A stretch of DNA of 64,000 nt from a virus: the IMG/VR virus record IMGVR_UViG_3300032331_001766, positions 49,081-113,080 of that record; one strand, given 5' to 3'. Every line of letters starts with the position of its first letter. The stretch's first letter is position 1. Of this stretch, positions 43,261 to 52,374 are shown piece by piece. Under the pieces are notes generated by a model. It worked only from the letters and a program-made list of their open reading frames with translations, did not search any database and was not told the DNA's origin. The position numbers were made by a program, and so were the translations under genes.

Positions 43261-44051
43261 TGGGTAGAGATATAGTAAAGAATCTTAAGTTTAAAAAGCA
43301 CACTGGAAAGTTTTTTGACCCAGAACGCTTTGCACAATTACTAGATGATTCTTATAAGAATACAAAACGTGCTGATGGGTCTATGACAAAAAAATCATTT
43401 AGCCCAAGCTCACTTGGCTACGGTCATGGAAAGTGTCCAAGATATTGGTACATGGCTTTTTCTGGTGCAGTTTTTATTGATGATAACGATGCTGTAGCAG
43501 TTGCTAATATGGCTCAAGGAACACAAGCACACGAAAGACTTCAAAAACTTATATCTACAATGCCTGAGTGGAGAGCGGAAGAAGAAGAAATTGTTAATGA
43601 GTATCCGCCAATTCGTGGGTTCATAGATTTAATAATGGAGTATGATGGCGAAACTGTAATTGGTGAAATCAAAACAGCAAAGCAAGAAGTTTGGGATACA
43701 AGACAGTCAGAAATGAAGTCTTCAGCAAACCATATGCTTCAACTGCTTACCTATATGAAATTAAAGAATGCCAAAGAAGGTTTTTTCTTATATGAAAATA
43801 AAAATACCCAAGAGATCCTAATCATTCCTATTTCAATGAATGATAAAAACAAAAAGATTATTGAGGATGCTTTTCTTTGGATGCAAGAAGTTTATGATAA
43901 CTTTAAAGAAGGCGATCTTCCAATGCGTCCAGCAGGTTCATCAAAGTCTAAGATGCCATGCACATATTGTCCAATTAAAAAAGAATGTTATAGTAAAGAT
44001 ACTCCAGTGGGAACGGTTCAAATAGAGCTGTATGAGACACCAACAATATGA
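43260..44051 (+). CDS. Cas4/RecB-type PD-(D/E)xK exonuclease
   Basis: A 263-residue nuclease with the RecB/Cas4 active site D123 in RGFIDLIMEYDG and E136-I-K138 in GEIKTAKQ, followed by the motif-IV-like helix NHMLQLLTYMKL. Four cysteines, C59 (GKCPRYWY) and C234, C237 and C243 (PCTYCPIKKEC), are placed to bind an iron-sulfur cluster as in Cas4 and AddB. It should resect DNA ends for recombination with RecA and SSB. No CRISPR array or other cas gene is present, so it is a recombination nuclease, not part of a CRISPR system. Confidence 0.88.
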   Translation: MGRDIVKNLKFKKHTGKFFDPERFAQLLDDSYKNTKRADGSMTKKSFSPSSLGYGHGKCPRYWYMAFSGAVFIDDNDAVAVANMAQGTQAHERLQKLISTMPEWRAEEEEIVNEYPPIRGFIDLIMEYDGETVIGEIKTAKQEVWDTRQSEMKSSANHMLQLLTYMKLKNAKEGFFLYENKNTQEILIIPISMNDKNKKIIEDAFLWMQEVYDNFKEGDLPMRPAGSSKSKMPCTYCPIKKECYSKDTPVGTVQIELYETPTI

Positions 44052-44326
44052 TTTGTTATAACAAAGAATGTGCTAAAGATTTTGAGTCAAAGACTCACAA
44101 TCAAAAATATTGTTCTGATGAATGCTGTAGAATTGCAACCAATCGCAGGATTATGGAAAAGTATTATGAAAAGAAAGCAATTAGAAACGGATCTATTCGT
44201 GGCTGTAGAAAATGTAATCTTAAGCTAAGCAGATACAATCAGGGAACTTTATGCTCATCATGTGAAAAGAAGAGCACGGCTTCAGAAAGAAATAAGTTGC
44301 TTGGAATGATAGATGAAATTAGCTGA
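44048..44326 (+). CDS. Zinc-finger protein with two knuckle pairs
   Basis: A 92-residue basic protein. An N-terminal finger (ICYNKECAKDF then KYCSDECC) resembles treble-clef fingers that read K/N-x-KYCS; a second pair (CRKC, LCSSC) lies in the C-terminal half. It starts in an ATGA overlap with the nuclease and overlaps the RuvC-like gene by 14 bases. A DNA- or RNA-binding role near recombination is likely. Confidence 0.65.
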   Translation: MICYNKECAKDFESKTHNQKYCSDECCRIATNRRIMEKYYEKKAIRNGSIRGCRKCNLKLSRYNQGTLCSSCEKKSTASERNKLLGMIDEIS

Positions 44327-44879
44327 GCTTATAAAGACCAAGGCTCACAGGGTTCTTGGCATAGATGCATCAACTAATTCAATCGCATTCTGTCTAATGG
44401 AAAATGATGTCCCTTTAAAATGGGGCAAGGTAGAACTTTCTGGATCAGACATATATGAAAAAATACATGATGCTAAAATAAAAATGCATGCGATGCTAGA
44501 AGAACTTAAGTCTGATTACATTGTAGTTGAGGGCGCAGTTCTTGTCAGATCACCTGACGCTGTAATAAAATTGTCTTATGTCTACGGAGTTGTTATTGCT
44601 GAGCTTATGTCTACTGGTGCTAAGGTTATTACTATTAGTCCTACCGCTTGGCAGGCATATATTGGCAACAAAAATCCGACAAAAGATGAGAAGTCTGCAA
44701 TAAGATTAAAAAATCCAGGTTACGCTGACTCATGGTATAAAAATCAATTACGAAATATGAGAAAACAAAGAACTGCAGACTACTTTAATAACAAATACAA
44801 TATAATTTTAACAGACTATGACGTAGCAGATTCATTTGGAATTGCTCATTACGCCAATAAGGTTTTGACAGAGCGATGA
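44313..44879 (+). CDS. RuvC-like Holliday junction resolvase
   Basis: A 188-residue RNase H-fold nuclease with the acidic set of RuvC: D18 in VLGIDASTNS, E73 in YIVVEGAVL, and D170 with D173 in DYDVADSFGIAHYA. SPTAWQAYIGNK matches the loop typical of phage RuvC-like proteins. It should cut branched DNA made by RecA during replication and before packaging. Ends in an ATGA overlap with a tiny HTH gene. Confidence 0.85.
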   Translation: MKLAELIKTKAHRVLGIDASTNSIAFCLMENDVPLKWGKVELSGSDIYEKIHDAKIKMHAMLEELKSDYIVVEGAVLVRSPDAVIKLSYVYGVVIAELMSTGAKVITISPTAWQAYIGNKNPTKDEKSAIRLKNPGYADSWYKNQLRNMRKQRTADYFNNKYNIILTDYDVADSFGIAHYANKVLTER

Positions 44880-45022
44880 AATTATATCAAAGCAAGGATT
44901 GGCTGTCTCGTAGATATGTTATACAAAAAAAGACTGTAACAGAAATAGGTAAAGAGTGTGGTGTATCTGCTATGACAATACAAAGATACTTAGAGCAGTT
45001 TGGGCTAATTAAGAAAAGATGA
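44876..45022 (+). CDS. 48-residue helix-turn-helix protein
   Basis: Reads MKLYQSKDWLSRRYVIQKK then TVTEIGKECGVSAMTIQRYL. The second half is a clear helix-turn-helix of the homeodomain-like/resolvase type (EIGKECGVSAMTIQRYLEQ). Starts and ends in ATGA overlaps. It may be a transcription regulator or a small recombination accessory; 48 residues is near the lower limit for such a fold. Confidence 0.65.
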   Translation: MKLYQSKDWLSRRYVIQKKTVTEIGKECGVSAMTIQRYLEQFGLIKKR

Positions 45023-45714
45023 AGTTCTCACATAAGGTTTTTCATATTGAAGGTAATGAAGAAAGATATTCTAAGGTAAAGTCTATAAATGACTACCTAC
45101 ATTCATACTCAAAGCTTTTAATAACTCCAACAATTAAAATATCTTCTATTGAAGAATATACTGAGTTTTTAAAAAATAACCCAAGCTTTGTGCCAGATCC
45201 ATATGGATATAGTCTTCATGGTGAACAGGGCTGGAGGTATGGAGAGATAGGAATTTGGGCAAGCAATTGGACTGCATGGCATAACTTCCTTGAGTCAGAC
45301 TCAGACTACTTAATTCTTATGGAAGACGACATTGTATATTCAGATGGATTTATGGATATGATTATTAATTATATGAAACAGCTTCCAGAAAATTGGGATG
45401 CCTTTCATGCTTTTTCTCCAGCAGATCAGTTTGGTAAATACAATCATTCTCATGATATTGATGCAGATGATGTATGTAGGTGCTATCAGGACTGGTCTTG
45501 CTTATGTTATATTATAACAAAGGAGGGTGCTCAAAAGCTTATTGATAACTCTAATAGATTTAATCTTCCATTAGACTGGTATATGTTTAGGCAACAGCAT
45601 ATATTTAACACTTACACAATTAAACCATCATCAGAATTTCCATGTACATTGTTGCCAACTGAATCAACATTTCAAGCTAAACAGAAAAGAGAAATAATAA
45701 ATGGGATACTCTAA
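45019..45714 (+). CDS. Glycosyltransferase family 25-like protein
   Basis: A 231-residue protein whose core fits the GT25 (LPS glycosyltransferase) family: HIEGNEERYSKVKSINDYLH at the start, GEIGIWASNWTAWHNFLES, the acidic LMEDDIVY motif that binds nucleotide sugar and metal, and CYIITKEGAQKLIDN near the end. It transfers a sugar to a glycan or protein; the acceptor is unknown. It starts in an ATGA overlap with the HTH gene and overlaps a methyltransferase, together forming a small glycan-editing group. Confidence 0.82.
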   Translation: MKFSHKVFHIEGNEERYSKVKSINDYLHSYSKLLITPTIKISSIEEYTEFLKNNPSFVPDPYGYSLHGEQGWRYGEIGIWASNWTAWHNFLESDSDYLILMEDDIVYSDGFMDMIINYMKQLPENWDAFHAFSPADQFGKYNHSHDIDADDVCRCYQDWSCLCYIITKEGAQKLIDNSNRFNLPLDWYMFRQQHIFNTYTIKPSSEFPCTLLPTESTFQAKQKREIINGIL

Positions 45715-46225
45715 TCCAGAAAACAAGCCATGGGCACAGCAAAAAATAATTGAGTTAAAGCCAACAACCGTGCTCGATGTAGGAGCTGGCCAAGGAACCT
45801 ATTTAAACTTAATCAGAGATGGTTTGGGTGCGGGAGTAATAGTTAATGCAGTAGAAGTATGGCAGCCATATATAGATGAGTTTAATCTTTTAAATAGATA
45901 CGACAAGCTGTTTCCAATTGATGTCAGAGAGATGACTAATTTCGAGTATGATCTTGTAATACTTGGAGATGTGCTTGAGCATATGTCAGAATCAGATGCA
46001 TTAATTTTATGGGAAAAAATCTCAAAGCAGGCCAAGTACGCAATGATATCTATTCCTATTGTTCATTACCACCAAGATGCAATTAATGGTAATCCTTATG
46101 AGGTCCATGTAGAAGAAGACTGGACAGTTGAAAGAGTCTTAGAAAAATTTAGCCATATTATTGAGCATAAGAAGTTTGAGGTGACTGGTACATTTATTGC
46201 GGAGTTTAATAATGACAATTCCTAA
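45701..46225 (+). CDS. SAM-dependent methyltransferase
   Basis: A 174-residue class I methyltransferase. TVLDVGAGQGTYL is motif I that binds S-adenosylmethionine, NAVEVWQPYIDEF is motif II, and YDLVILGDVLEHMSESDA the motif III to IV region. The substrate is not set by sequence; placed between two glycosyltransferases, a sugar or lipid-linked glycan is likely, and DNA is less likely since no NPPY/DPPY or DNA-binding part is seen. Confidence 0.82.
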   Translation: MGYSNPENKPWAQQKIIELKPTTVLDVGAGQGTYLNLIRDGLGAGVIVNAVEVWQPYIDEFNLLNRYDKLFPIDVREMTNFEYDLVILGDVLEHMSESDALILWEKISKQAKYAMISIPIVHYHQDAINGNPYEVHVEEDWTVERVLEKFSHIIEHKKFEVTGTFIAEFNNDNS

Positions 46226-46931
46226 AATAATTTGGCAGACATATAAAGACCCAGTAGATACGTTGGCACCATACATGAATGATGCAATGCAAACCTGGAA
46301 AGATTTAAATCCAGAATATGAGCATAGATATATGGATGATAGCCAAGCTGGGCAATTTGTTTTAGAAGAGTACGGTCAAAAATGGTATGATATTTTTATA
46401 AGTTTACCAGTTGGAGTAATGCGTGGAGATCTATGGCGTTATATGATTATATATAAATATGGTGGAGTGTACGCAGATTTAGACACTGAGTGTTTACTCC
46501 CGATATCTTCTTGGATTCTTGAAGATAAAGAGTTCATTGTTTGCCCAGAAACTTCTGAACATTTTTGTCAGTGGACATTTGCATCTACACCTGGAAATGT
46601 AATTTTAAAATCAGTATTAGATTTAATTAAAGATAGATTATTAAATCCAGAGTATGGATCCCCGCATTTTGTGCATACTCATACTGGCCCAGCTATATGG
46701 ACTGATGGAATTAATAAAGCTTTGGGATTAAATGTAGATAATTTAATTAGTGACTACCTATTGTTAAATTCTTCTGATAATGCTAAACTGTATAAATTCC
46801 ATTGCTATGGCGGAGAAGAATGGCGTATATTTCATTTTGAATCAGTAAAGCATATTTATGGTAGCCAAAAATGGAATGATGGAAATTACGTACAATGGAT
46901 TGAAGACCCAATAGTGAAAGGTACTAGATAA
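46212..46931 (+). CDS. DXD-type glycosyltransferase (Gly_transf_sug)
   Basis: From the ATG at 46212, which has GGAG upstream, the protein has 239 residues. IPKIIWQTYKDP and RGDLWRYMIIYKYGGVYADLD are hallmarks of the Och1/capsular mannosyltransferase-type family; YADLDTE holds the DXD motif for metal and nucleotide sugar. It ends with HFESVKHIYGSQKW, also typical. It likely works with the GT25-like enzyme on a common glycan. Overlaps the methyltransferase by 14 bases and joins the next gene by TAATG. Confidence 0.85.
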   Translation: MTIPKIIWQTYKDPVDTLAPYMNDAMQTWKDLNPEYEHRYMDDSQAGQFVLEEYGQKWYDIFISLPVGVMRGDLWRYMIIYKYGGVYADLDTECLLPISSWILEDKEFIVCPETSEHFCQWTFASTPGNVILKSVLDLIKDRLLNPEYGSPHFVHTHTGPAIWTDGINKALGLNVDNLISDYLLLNSSDNAKLYKFHCYGGEEWRIFHFESVKHIYGSQKWNDGNYVQWIEDPIVKGTR

Positions 46932-47272
46932 TGGCGGGATACCCAGAAAAAGAAAACGGTTATCAGATGTGGGTAACTGATTTGCAATTAATTTCAACAG
47001 ACGCACCATCTGGAGACAGAATAATTAGAGAGTGTCTTGAAATTGCAGAGATGTTAATTAAAAAGAATATATCGTATGGCGACTCAGCTTTGAGTCCAAT
47101 TCGTATATTTTCTCAGGCAGATAATCAAGAGCAGATTAAAATACGTATTGATGACAAGATCAACCGAATTAAAAACGGATCAGGCTTTGCAGGAGACAAT
47201 GATATCGAAGACATGATTGGATACCTAATCCTGCTTAAAATAGCCAAGAAACTTGCTATTTCAGTCGACTAG
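46931..47272 (+). CDS. DUF1599/Nmad1-like protein
   Basis: A 113-residue protein with ECLEIAEMLIKKNISYGDSA, QIKIRIDDKINRIKNG and NDIEDMIGYLILLKIAKK. This pattern, a helical bundle with K-x-x-YG and R-x-x-DKxxRI, matches the DUF1599 family, named nucleotide-modification-associated domain 1 because it travels with base-modifying genes in phages. It may act on nucleotides or modified bases. Its place beside glycosyltransferase and terminase genes is compatible with that. Confidence 0.65.
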   Translation: MAGYPEKENGYQMWVTDLQLISTDAPSGDRIIRECLEIAEMLIKKNISYGDSALSPIRIFSQADNQEQIKIRIDDKINRIKNGSGFAGDNDIEDMIGYLILLKIAKKLAISVD

Positions 47273-47281
47273 AAGTATAAT
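47253..47281 (+). promoter_or_regulatory. Promoter TTGCTA-N17-TATAAT, leaderless start of terminase small subunit
   Basis: TTGCTA (47253-47258) and TATAAT (47276-47281) are 17 bases apart; the ATG at 47288 follows after six bases, with no Shine-Dalgarno sequence. Confidence 0.7.
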
Positions 47282-47287
47282 AAATCT

Positions 47288-47821
47288 ATGTCTGAAATAG
47301 AGCCAGCAGTACACTTTGATAGAATGAACAAGGTAGTTGAAGAACTACTGAAGGGTAACTCTGCTAGCCAAATAGCAACGCTTACTGGGTTTTCCCGCAA
47401 AGAAGTACTTGAGTTCATTGATGAGTGGAAGTCTGTAGTACACAATGATACAAGCCTTAGAGACCGTGCTAAAGAAGCAATATCTGGGGCTGATCAACAT
47501 TACGCTATGATGATTAAAGAAGCCTGGAAAACCGTAGAAGATGCTGACACACAAGGCCAGCTTAATGTTAAAGCTGGAGCATTAAAGTTAATTGCTGATA
47601 TTGAAACAAAAAGAATTGGTATGCTTCAGTCGGTAGGCGTAATTGAAAATAATGAGCTTGCATCGCAGGTTGCTGAGGCTGAAAGAAAACAAGAGATTTT
47701 AGTAAAGATACTTAAAGAGGTAACTTCTTCATGCCCTAAATGTAAGATGGATGTAGCCAAAAGATTATCACAGGTTACTGGAGTAGTAGAGCCTATATTT
47801 ATAGATTCGGAAGTTTCATGA
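47288..47821 (+). CDS. Putative terminase small subunit
   Basis: A 177-residue helical protein with an N-terminal helix-turn-helix (GNSASQIATLTGFSRKEVLEFIDEW), long helices in the middle (MMIKEAWKTVEDADTQGQLNVK) and a CPKC pair near the C-terminus. A DNA-binding N-domain with an oligomerising helical core is the usual make-up of small terminases, which recognise the genome for packaging. The large subunit lies 2.5 kb downstream; the gap is filled by the HAD-NTase-GT61 gene. It ends in an ATGA overlap with that gene. Confidence 0.65.
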   Translation: MSEIEPAVHFDRMNKVVEELLKGNSASQIATLTGFSRKEVLEFIDEWKSVVHNDTSLRDRAKEAISGADQHYAMMIKEAWKTVEDADTQGQLNVKAGALKLIADIETKRIGMLQSVGVIENNELASQVAEAERKQEILVKILKEVTSSCPKCKMDVAKRLSQVTGVVEPIFIDSEVS

Positions 47822-50352
47822 CAGAAACATTTAAAAGAAGATTATTTATTTTTGATTTAGATGGTGTTTTGGTTGATAGTAAAAAAATACATTTTAATTC
47901 TTTAAATACAGCATTAGAAAAAATTGATCCAAAATATTTAATATCTGAAGAAGATCAGTCAACTATGTTTGAAGGCCTTCCCACTAAAGAAAAGCTAAAA
48001 CTATTAACTAGTTTACGTGGTTTACCAGAAGAGCTTTATGAAAAAATATGGGAAGAAAAACAAAAGCAATCTATAGTATATTTTAAATCTTTAGAAAAAG
48101 ATAAAGAACTTATAGAACTTTTTAAAATAATTAAAGAGTATCATGTTGATATAGCAGTCGCAAGCAACTGCATAAGGGAGACCGTTGAAGCATGTCTTAC
48201 ATCATTAGGATTAATTGATCTAGTTGGCTTATATTTAAGTAATGAAGATGTAGTACAACCAAAACCAAACCCAGAAATTTATACAAAATGTATAAGTCAT
48301 TTTGTGTGTCATCCAAACTATACAACCATATTTGAAGATAGTCGTGTTGGAAAAATTGCAGCTATTGCAAGTGGAGCACGTTTAATAGGCATAGAGAATA
48401 GAAGCTCTATAAATAAAGAAACTATTTTTAAAGCATTAAATGAAGAAAGAAGAAAAATAAATGTATTAATTCCTATGGCTGGCGAAGGCTCTAGATTTAC
48501 AAAAGCTGGTTATAAAGATCCAAAACCAATGATAGATGTAAATGGTAAATCTATGATTAACCTAGTACATGATAATATTAATTTAGATGCTCATTATATT
48601 TTTATTGCAAAAGATGAACACGTAGTTAAATATAATTTAGAAGATCATATTAGTTCATTTTGTAGTAACTATACAATTATAAAACAAGAAGGTAGACTTG
48701 AGGGTGCAGCAAAAACTGCTTTACTTGCTAAAGATCTTATAAGTAATCAAGATCATTTATTGATTGCAAATTCAGATCAGTATATAGATTGGGATAGTAG
48801 TAAAACTATAAATGATTTTATAAGGTCTGGAGTAGATGGTGCTATATTAACTTTTAAAGCAACAGAAGAAAAATGGTCTTATATTAAAGAAAATGATGGC
48901 ATAGTAGAAGAAGTATTTGAAAAAATAGTTGCAAGCGATAATGCAACTTGCGGTGTATATTTTTGGAAATATGGATCTGATTTTATTAAATATGCAGAAA
49001 AAATGATTGAAAAAAATATTAGAACAAATAATGAGTTTTATATATGTCCAGTTTATAATCAAGCTATTGAAGATCAAAAAATTATTTCTTTTTCTGAAGT
49101 AAAAGAAATGCATGGCTTAGGTACACCAGAAGATTTAGATTCTTATTTAAAATATTTAGATATAAGAACTGATATTAGAAATAAAAATTACACAGAAAAA
49201 ATATTTGAAATATCTGAAGATGAATTTTTTGTTAAATATAAAAATCCAGAGTATGAGATATATGATAGAGAATTATCAAATAATCCTGGATATAAGTATT
49301 ATGACTATGATGCTGAAATGGTTAAACTTCCAGATGCCACACTACTTGAAAAATATCAAGAGCGCACACGTAGATGGGTTTTAAATCCAATAGTGACTAA
49401 AATTCATAATTCTAATGAGGTTTCTTATTTAGAAAGATCAGTATATCTTGTGCCATATCATACAAGATTTTTTCATGTTTATTTAGAAATTCTTCCAAAG
49501 ATTTTTATTTTAAAAGAAAAAGATCCTAACTTTAAACTTATAATGTTTCATGATGAAGAATTAAATGAAGATAAAATTTTTCCAAGTTTATTAGGCAATT
49601 ATAATAAAAAAAATGGAAGAGAATCCGACGGTAGAGCTTTAAAGTTTTGGTTAGATAAACTAAATATAGACTATGAATGTATAAATTTAGAAACCTTAAA
49701 GGATTATAATTTAAAGTTTAAATATTCATATGTATTTTATGAAGCTATTAGAAATCAAAATTTAATGGATATTGCAAAAAAATATGATGAAAAATTTTTT
49801 AATGGTCCAATAGTATATAAAGATTTAAAAAAATATCATCCACATGAGATATTACAAAGAGGAGATTCTAGCGTAGATGTAGGTACAAATAGATATTTAA
49901 AAAAAGCAATAAATGATTTTATTAATATAAATAATTTAGATGTAAAAAATGAAAATAAAAAAATATATATATCTAGAAAAAATTATGTTAGATCTCACAA
50001 AAATGAAAAAGATATAGAAAACTACTTTATTTCAATTGGATACGAATCCGTATGCTTGGAAGACTTTGATCCAATAGAGCAAATACAAATATTTAGAAAG
50101 TCATCAGATATAGTTTGTTATTTAGGATCATCTATAATAAATGCATATTTTATAAATCATGAAGCTAAACTAACCATATTGGCATTAGATTCAGATAGCG
50201 ACGCAGAGTTTAATAAAAATATGCTTGGATACTATAGTATGCAAATTCAAGATCAAAAAATCAATAAAAAATTTATAAACATACCTCAATTTTTTAATGA
50301 TGATGTAAGTCATTTCTTTAATAAAGAATTGGAGAAAAATAATGGAGTTTGA
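47818..50352 (+). CDS. HAD phosphatase / sugar nucleotidyltransferase / GT61 fusion
   Basis: An 844-residue, three-part enzyme. Residues about 8-205 are a HAD hydrolase of the phosphoglucomutase-like class: FDLDGVLVD (D13, D15), VASNCIR and FEDSRVGKIAAIASGA. Residues about 213-440 are a sugar-phosphate nucleotidyltransferase: LIPMAGEGSRFTKAGYKDPKPM, then IANSDQYIDWDS and GLGTPEDLDSYL. Residues about 510-840 match the GT61 glycosyltransferase family: YLVPYHTRFFHVYLEILPKI, KKIYISRKNYVRSH, DPIEQIQIFRKSSDIVCYLG. It could process a sugar phosphate, activate it and transfer it. It is more AT-rich than its neighbours and lies between terminase genes, suggesting acquisition. Confidence 0.85.
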   Translation: MTETFKRRLFIFDLDGVLVDSKKIHFNSLNTALEKIDPKYLISEEDQSTMFEGLPTKEKLKLLTSLRGLPEELYEKIWEEKQKQSIVYFKSLEKDKELIELFKIIKEYHVDIAVASNCIRETVEACLTSLGLIDLVGLYLSNEDVVQPKPNPEIYTKCISHFVCHPNYTTIFEDSRVGKIAAIASGARLIGIENRSSINKETIFKALNEERRKINVLIPMAGEGSRFTKAGYKDPKPMIDVNGKSMINLVHDNINLDAHYIFIAKDEHVVKYNLEDHISSFCSNYTIIKQEGRLEGAAKTALLAKDLISNQDHLLIANSDQYIDWDSSKTINDFIRSGVDGAILTFKATEEKWSYIKENDGIVEEVFEKIVASDNATCGVYFWKYGSDFIKYAEKMIEKNIRTNNEFYICPVYNQAIEDQKIISFSEVKEMHGLGTPEDLDSYLKYLDIRTDIRNKNYTEKIFEISEDEFFVKYKNPEYEIYDRELSNNPGYKYYDYDAEMVKLPDATLLEKYQERTRRWVLNPIVTKIHNSNEVSYLERSVYLVPYHTRFFHVYLEILPKIFILKEKDPNFKLIMFHDEELNEDKIFPSLLGNYNKKNGRESDGRALKFWLDKLNIDYECINLETLKDYNLKFKYSYVFYEAIRNQNLMDIAKKYDEKFFNGPIVYKDLKKYHPHEILQRGDSSVDVGTNRYLKKAINDFININNLDVKNENKKIYISRKNYVRSHKNEKDIENYFISIGYESVCLEDFDPIEQIQIFRKSSDIVCYLGSSIINAYFINHEAKLTILALDSDSDAEFNKNMLGYYSMQIQDQKINKKFINIPQFFNDDVSHFFNKELEKNNGV

Positions 50353-52144
50353 TTTTAGTGACCTCATAGATATATTGGACGGCGAAGAGTTTGATGAGCG
50401 TCCAGTAGATCTTCGCACATTTGTACAAAGCCCAAACTATCTAGGATTACCACCATTGTCTGAACATCAATATACTTTAATTGAAAAAAGTTCTCAGATA
50501 TACAAAGAATCGACATTGATTAAACTTTTGGGCAATGAAGAAGGAAAAAGAATGTTTAAGCAGACTGCCAATGAGGTTGTTGCTCAATTAGGCAAGGGAT
50601 CTGGCAAGGATTACTGCTCTACTATATCTGTAGCTTATATAGTATATTTACTATTGTGCTTAAAAGACCCAGCTACTTATTACGGAAAACCTCCTGGAGA
50701 TTCAATTGATATTATTAATATTGCAATTAACTCTCAGCAAGCACAGAATGTTTTCTTTAAGGGATTTAAAACAAGAATTGATAAATCCCCCTGGTTTGCT
50801 GGCAAATATGAATCTAAAGCATCTGAAATCAAATTTGATAAAGCAATAACAGTATACTCAGGACACTCAGAGAGGGAAGCATTTGAGGGGTACAACGTTA
50901 TTGTTGTCGTGCTTGATGAAATATCTGGTTTTGCAACAGAGAACACTACTGGGCACGAGCAGGCAAAAACAGGAAGCGCTATTTACGATATGTATAGGGC
51001 ATCCGTTGACTCAAGATTTCCAGACTTTGGTAAAGTTATTTTGCTTTCTTTTCCTAGATATAAAAACGATTACATACAGCAAAGATATGAAGATGTGGTT
51101 GCGGAAAAAGAAGTTGTTGTTAGAACGCATCATTTTAAGTTAGACGAAGACCTTCCAGATGGAACTACTGGTAACGAGTTTGATATAGATTGGGAAGAAG
51201 ATCATATAATTTCTTATAAGTATCCTAGGATGTATGCTTTAAAAAGACCAACATGGGAAGTTAATCCAATAAGAAAAATTGATGATTTCAAGGTTGCTTT
51301 CTATAAAAATTCAGTTGACGCATTAGGTAGATTTGCCTGTATGCCTTCAGATGCAGTAGACGCATTTTTTAAGTCCAGGGAAAAAGTTGAGAAAGCTTTT
51401 AATATTGGTAACTTGGCTGTAGATCATTTTGGAAGAATAGAAGATTGGTTTAAGCCAGACCCAGAAAAGAAATATTTTATACACGTGGACTTAGCGCAAA
51501 AGCATGACCATTGTGCAGTAGCGCTATCACACGTAGACAGATGGGTAAATGTTAAAATCACAAACGAATACTCTCAGCCAGCACCAATTGTAAGTGTTGA
51601 TGCTGTTAGATATTGGACACCAACCCCAGATAAATCTGTAGATTTTACTGAGGTTAAAGACTATATTATTTCATTAAAAAGTAGGGGATTTAACATAGGT
51701 GTTTGCACATTTGATAGATGGAACTCACACGACATGATGCAGCAGTTAAAACAATATGGAATTAATACAGAAATTTTATCTGTTGCTAAGAAACATTACG
51801 ATGATATGGCTATGATTGTTTTAGAAGAAAGATTAAATGGCCCACATATACCACTATTAATTGATGAATTACTTCAGCTAAAGATTATGAGAGATAGGGT
51901 AGATCACCCAAGAAAAGGTTCTAAGGACTTAGCCGATGCTGTTTGTGGATCTATATTTAATGCAATAAGTAGGACAAGGCCAAACATAGACCAAGAAGTT
52001 AATATACATACGTATGAATCTATGTCATATGATAATGATTTTGGAGTAGAGAAAAAAGAAGAAGAGTATGTACAGAATATGATTAGGGCCCCAAGGATGC
52101 CACAAGATTTAAGAGAAGCAATGGATAGGATGCAAATAATATGA
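50342..52144 (+). CDS. Terminase large subunit
   Basis: A 600-residue packaging motor. The ATPase half has QLGKGSGKDYCS (Walker A-like), YNVIVVVLDEISGF (Walker B with catalytic Glu) and ILLSFPRYKND (coupling motif). The nuclease half shows YFIHVDLAQKHDHCAVALSH with the first acidic residue, VCTFDRWNSHDM and SKDLADAVCGSIFNA with the last. GGAG at 50331-50334 precedes the ATG, and the gene overlaps the GT61 fusion by 11 bases. It cuts and pumps DNA into the prohead through the portal. Confidence 0.93.
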   Translation: MEFDFSDLIDILDGEEFDERPVDLRTFVQSPNYLGLPPLSEHQYTLIEKSSQIYKESTLIKLLGNEEGKRMFKQTANEVVAQLGKGSGKDYCSTISVAYIVYLLLCLKDPATYYGKPPGDSIDIINIAINSQQAQNVFFKGFKTRIDKSPWFAGKYESKASEIKFDKAITVYSGHSEREAFEGYNVIVVVLDEISGFATENTTGHEQAKTGSAIYDMYRASVDSRFPDFGKVILLSFPRYKNDYIQQRYEDVVAEKEVVVRTHHFKLDEDLPDGTTGNEFDIDWEEDHIISYKYPRMYALKRPTWEVNPIRKIDDFKVAFYKNSVDALGRFACMPSDAVDAFFKSREKVEKAFNIGNLAVDHFGRIEDWFKPDPEKKYFIHVDLAQKHDHCAVALSHVDRWVNVKITNEYSQPAPIVSVDAVRYWTPTPDKSVDFTEVKDYIISLKSRGFNIGVCTFDRWNSHDMMQQLKQYGINTEILSVAKKHYDDMAMIVLEERLNGPHIPLLIDELLQLKIMRDRVDHPRKGSKDLADAVCGSIFNAISRTRPNIDQEVNIHTYESMSYDNDFGVEKKEEEYVQNMIRAPRMPQDLREAMDRMQII

Positions 52145-52374
52145 GTCAGTACCAAGAAAAAGCTAAAGAGTGTAAATGTTGTGGTAAACATGTGCCCTTA
52201 CCTACAGTTTTAAGAGAATATAATGGGCTTATGCTTTGCCCAACTACATTTTCTAATGTAATGGAATATAAAAGATTATGGTTAGTAATTGGTAATAGGC
52301 CACAAGGAAGCATACGCAAGCATTTTTCTGAATATGTACAGCAGATTGTTGAAAGCTCAATAAATGTTGAATAA
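52141..52374 (+). CDS. Small zinc-binding protein after terminase
   Basis: A 77-residue protein with a CKCCGKH knuckle (residues 11-17) and a later Cys (LMLCPTTF), a likely zinc site. It starts in an ATGA overlap with the terminase stop. The C-terminal half is helical (SIRKHFSEYVQQIVESS). It could be a packaging accessory, perhaps an HNH-remnant or small DNA binder; no nuclease motif is visible. Confidence 0.6.
   Translation: MSQYQEKAKECKCCGKHVPLPTVLREYNGLMLCPTTFSNVMEYKRLWLVIGNRPQGSIRKHFSEYVQQIVESSINVE

Noticed and set aside
43260-44051. Cas4-type nuclease considered as part of a CRISPR system
   Set aside because: There is no array, cas1 or cas2 in the window; Cas4/RecB-type nucleases are common in phage recombination blocks, and RecA, SSB and RuvC-like genes are close by.
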